DNA of 7,577 nucleotides from an uncultured Eubacteriales bacterium (GTDB lineage: Bacteria > Bacillota > Clostridia > Oscillospirales > Acutalibacteraceae), in NCBI GenBank assembly GCA_900320925.1, contig ONUD01000017.1:1-7577 (forward strand), written 5' to 3'. The notes beneath the pieces were generated by a model. That model saw only the letters and a program-made list of their open reading frames with translations, was not told the DNA's origin and searched no databases. Numbering within the stretch: the first letter of the stretch is position 1; each line of letters opens with the position of its first letter. The translations under genes were made by a program, and so were the position numbers. Of this stretch, positions 7,256 to 7,577 are shown in pieces.

Positions 7256-7374
7256 CTCCCTCCGTCAAAAACCGCTGTAACTTCATTACATGAGATACTT
7301 TCTCTTTCTTCTCAAATTCACTTGCTATTATCACTTGATTTATACGGTTTTTGCCACCTCCCTCACGGAGGGAG
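7256..7374 (+). repeat. Hairpin module A of the composite repeat
   Basis: An outer 10-bp stem CTCCCTCCGT (7256-7265) pairs with ACGGAGGGAG (7365-7374), and an inner 9-bp stem CAAAAACCG (7266-7274) pairs with CGGTTTTTG (7345-7353). An 11-base one-sided insertion CCACCTCCCTC (7354-7364) lies between them on the right arm, and can itself pair locally with GAGGGAGG. The core is about 70 bases, AT-rich and non-coding. Confidence 0.8.
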
Positions 7375-7432
7375 GCTTATCTGCTGCTTACCTCTTTGGC
7401 AAAATTTTGGTAAGCGATGAAGTAACCCAAGC

Positions 7433-7549
7433 CTCCCTCCGTGAGGGAGGTGGCAAAAGCTGGTAAGTTTTCTTTCAAAACGCAATATTTTTTCTCACGC
7501 AATGAATTAATGCAACAATAGGAAGTTGTCCAGCTTTTGACGGAGGGAG
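7433..7549 (-). repeat. Hairpin module B, mirror-oriented relative to module A
   Basis: The same plan appears in reverse: CTCCCTCCGT (7433-7442) with ACGGAGGGAG (7540-7549), an 11-base insertion GAGGGAGGTGG (7443-7453) now on the left arm, and an inner 10-bp stem CAAAAGCTGG (7454-7463) with CCAGCTTTTG (7530-7539). The core of about 66 bases is unlike that of module A. Confidence 0.8.
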
Positions 7550-7577
7550 CGTGGCGGCAATGAAGTTTTCCATTGTC

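Larger units (their letters stand above)
7147..7577. other. Gene-free region upstream of the topoisomerase gene
   Basis: No credible coding frame exists in these 431 bases on either strand. The first 100 bases hold the topoisomerase leader with ribosome binding sequences and a small hairpin. From about 7224 to the window end lies a nested palindromic structure of two mirrored modules. I found no convincing promoter for the topoisomerase gene; the best -35/-10 pairs on the minus strand match too poorly to call. Confidence 0.75.
7224..7577. repeat. Composite nested inverted-repeat element
   Basis: Outer arms 7244-7270 and 7535-7561 are perfect 27-bp inverted copies, and the similarity continues imperfectly outward (7224-7243 against 7562-7577). 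Inner arms 7349-7378 and 7429-7458 are perfect 30-bp inverted copies around a 50-base spacer. That spacer holds a further inverted pair, GCTTACC (7386-7392) and GGTAAGC (7409-7415). No transposase is present, so a non-autonomous MITE-like or structural intergenic repeat is the likely class. The right end may continue beyond the window. Confidence 0.85.

Noticed and set aside
7433..7458. CCTCCCTC-CGT-GAGGGAGG hairpins as rho-independent terminators
   Set aside because: The stem is strong but no T-tract follows on either strand; the copy belongs to a repeat module, so a terminator call is not supported.
7244..7561. CRISPR array or insertion sequence
   Set aside because: The repeats are inverted, not regularly spaced direct repeats, and there is no transposase or Cas gene in the window.

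Overview
The window reads as a chromosomal housekeeping segment of a low-to-mid GC Gram-positive bacterium of the Clostridia, most likely an Oscillospiraceae/Ruminococcaceae-type gut Firmicute. The reasons are strong AGGAGG-type ribosome binding sites, a DnaD-domain protein paired with a DnaI/DnaC-type helicase loader (a Firmicutes arrangement), a DegV protein, a clostridial type of ParC/GyrA-like subunit of about 745 residues, and GAGGGAGG/CCTCCCTC palindromic intergenic repeats that I recall from such genomes. The taxonomic placement is inference. All six genes lie on the minus strand.

Reading in the direction of transcription (high to low coordinates): a 431-base gene-free stretch (7147-7577) carries a nested palindromic structure made of two mirrored hairpin modules. 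Next comes a type IIA topoisomerase A subunit (4909-7146, ParC-like). A clear extended -10 promoter (4831-4859) then drives secG (4279-4782), whose product has an unusually long acidic Ser/Glu/Ala tail built from 14-residue tandem repeats. A strong hairpin plus T-tract (4223-4260) follows secG, and its T-tract runs directly into the ribosome binding site of the next gene.

The last four genes form a tight cluster: cca (CCA-adding tRNA nucleotidyltransferase, 2868-4211), a DnaD-domain protein (1903-2889, start overlapping cca by 22 bases), a DnaI/DnaC-like helicase loader (909-1898, 4 bases after dnaD) and a DegV fatty-acid-binding protein (50-904, 4 bases after the loader). The last two ribosome binding sites sit inside the final codons of the preceding gene, so translation is probably coupled. 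A rho-independent terminator (1-24) closes the cluster at the window edge.

Functionally, DnaD and the loader should act together in delivering the replicative helicase, while the topoisomerase handles DNA topology and chromosome decatenation. SecG belongs to the Sec translocon, Cca matures tRNA 3' ends, and DegV probably supplies bound fatty acids to a kinase. I see no phage, CRISPR, toxin-antitoxin or defence genes. The least explained DNA is the nested palindrome at the right end, and the least ordinary protein feature is the SecG tail.
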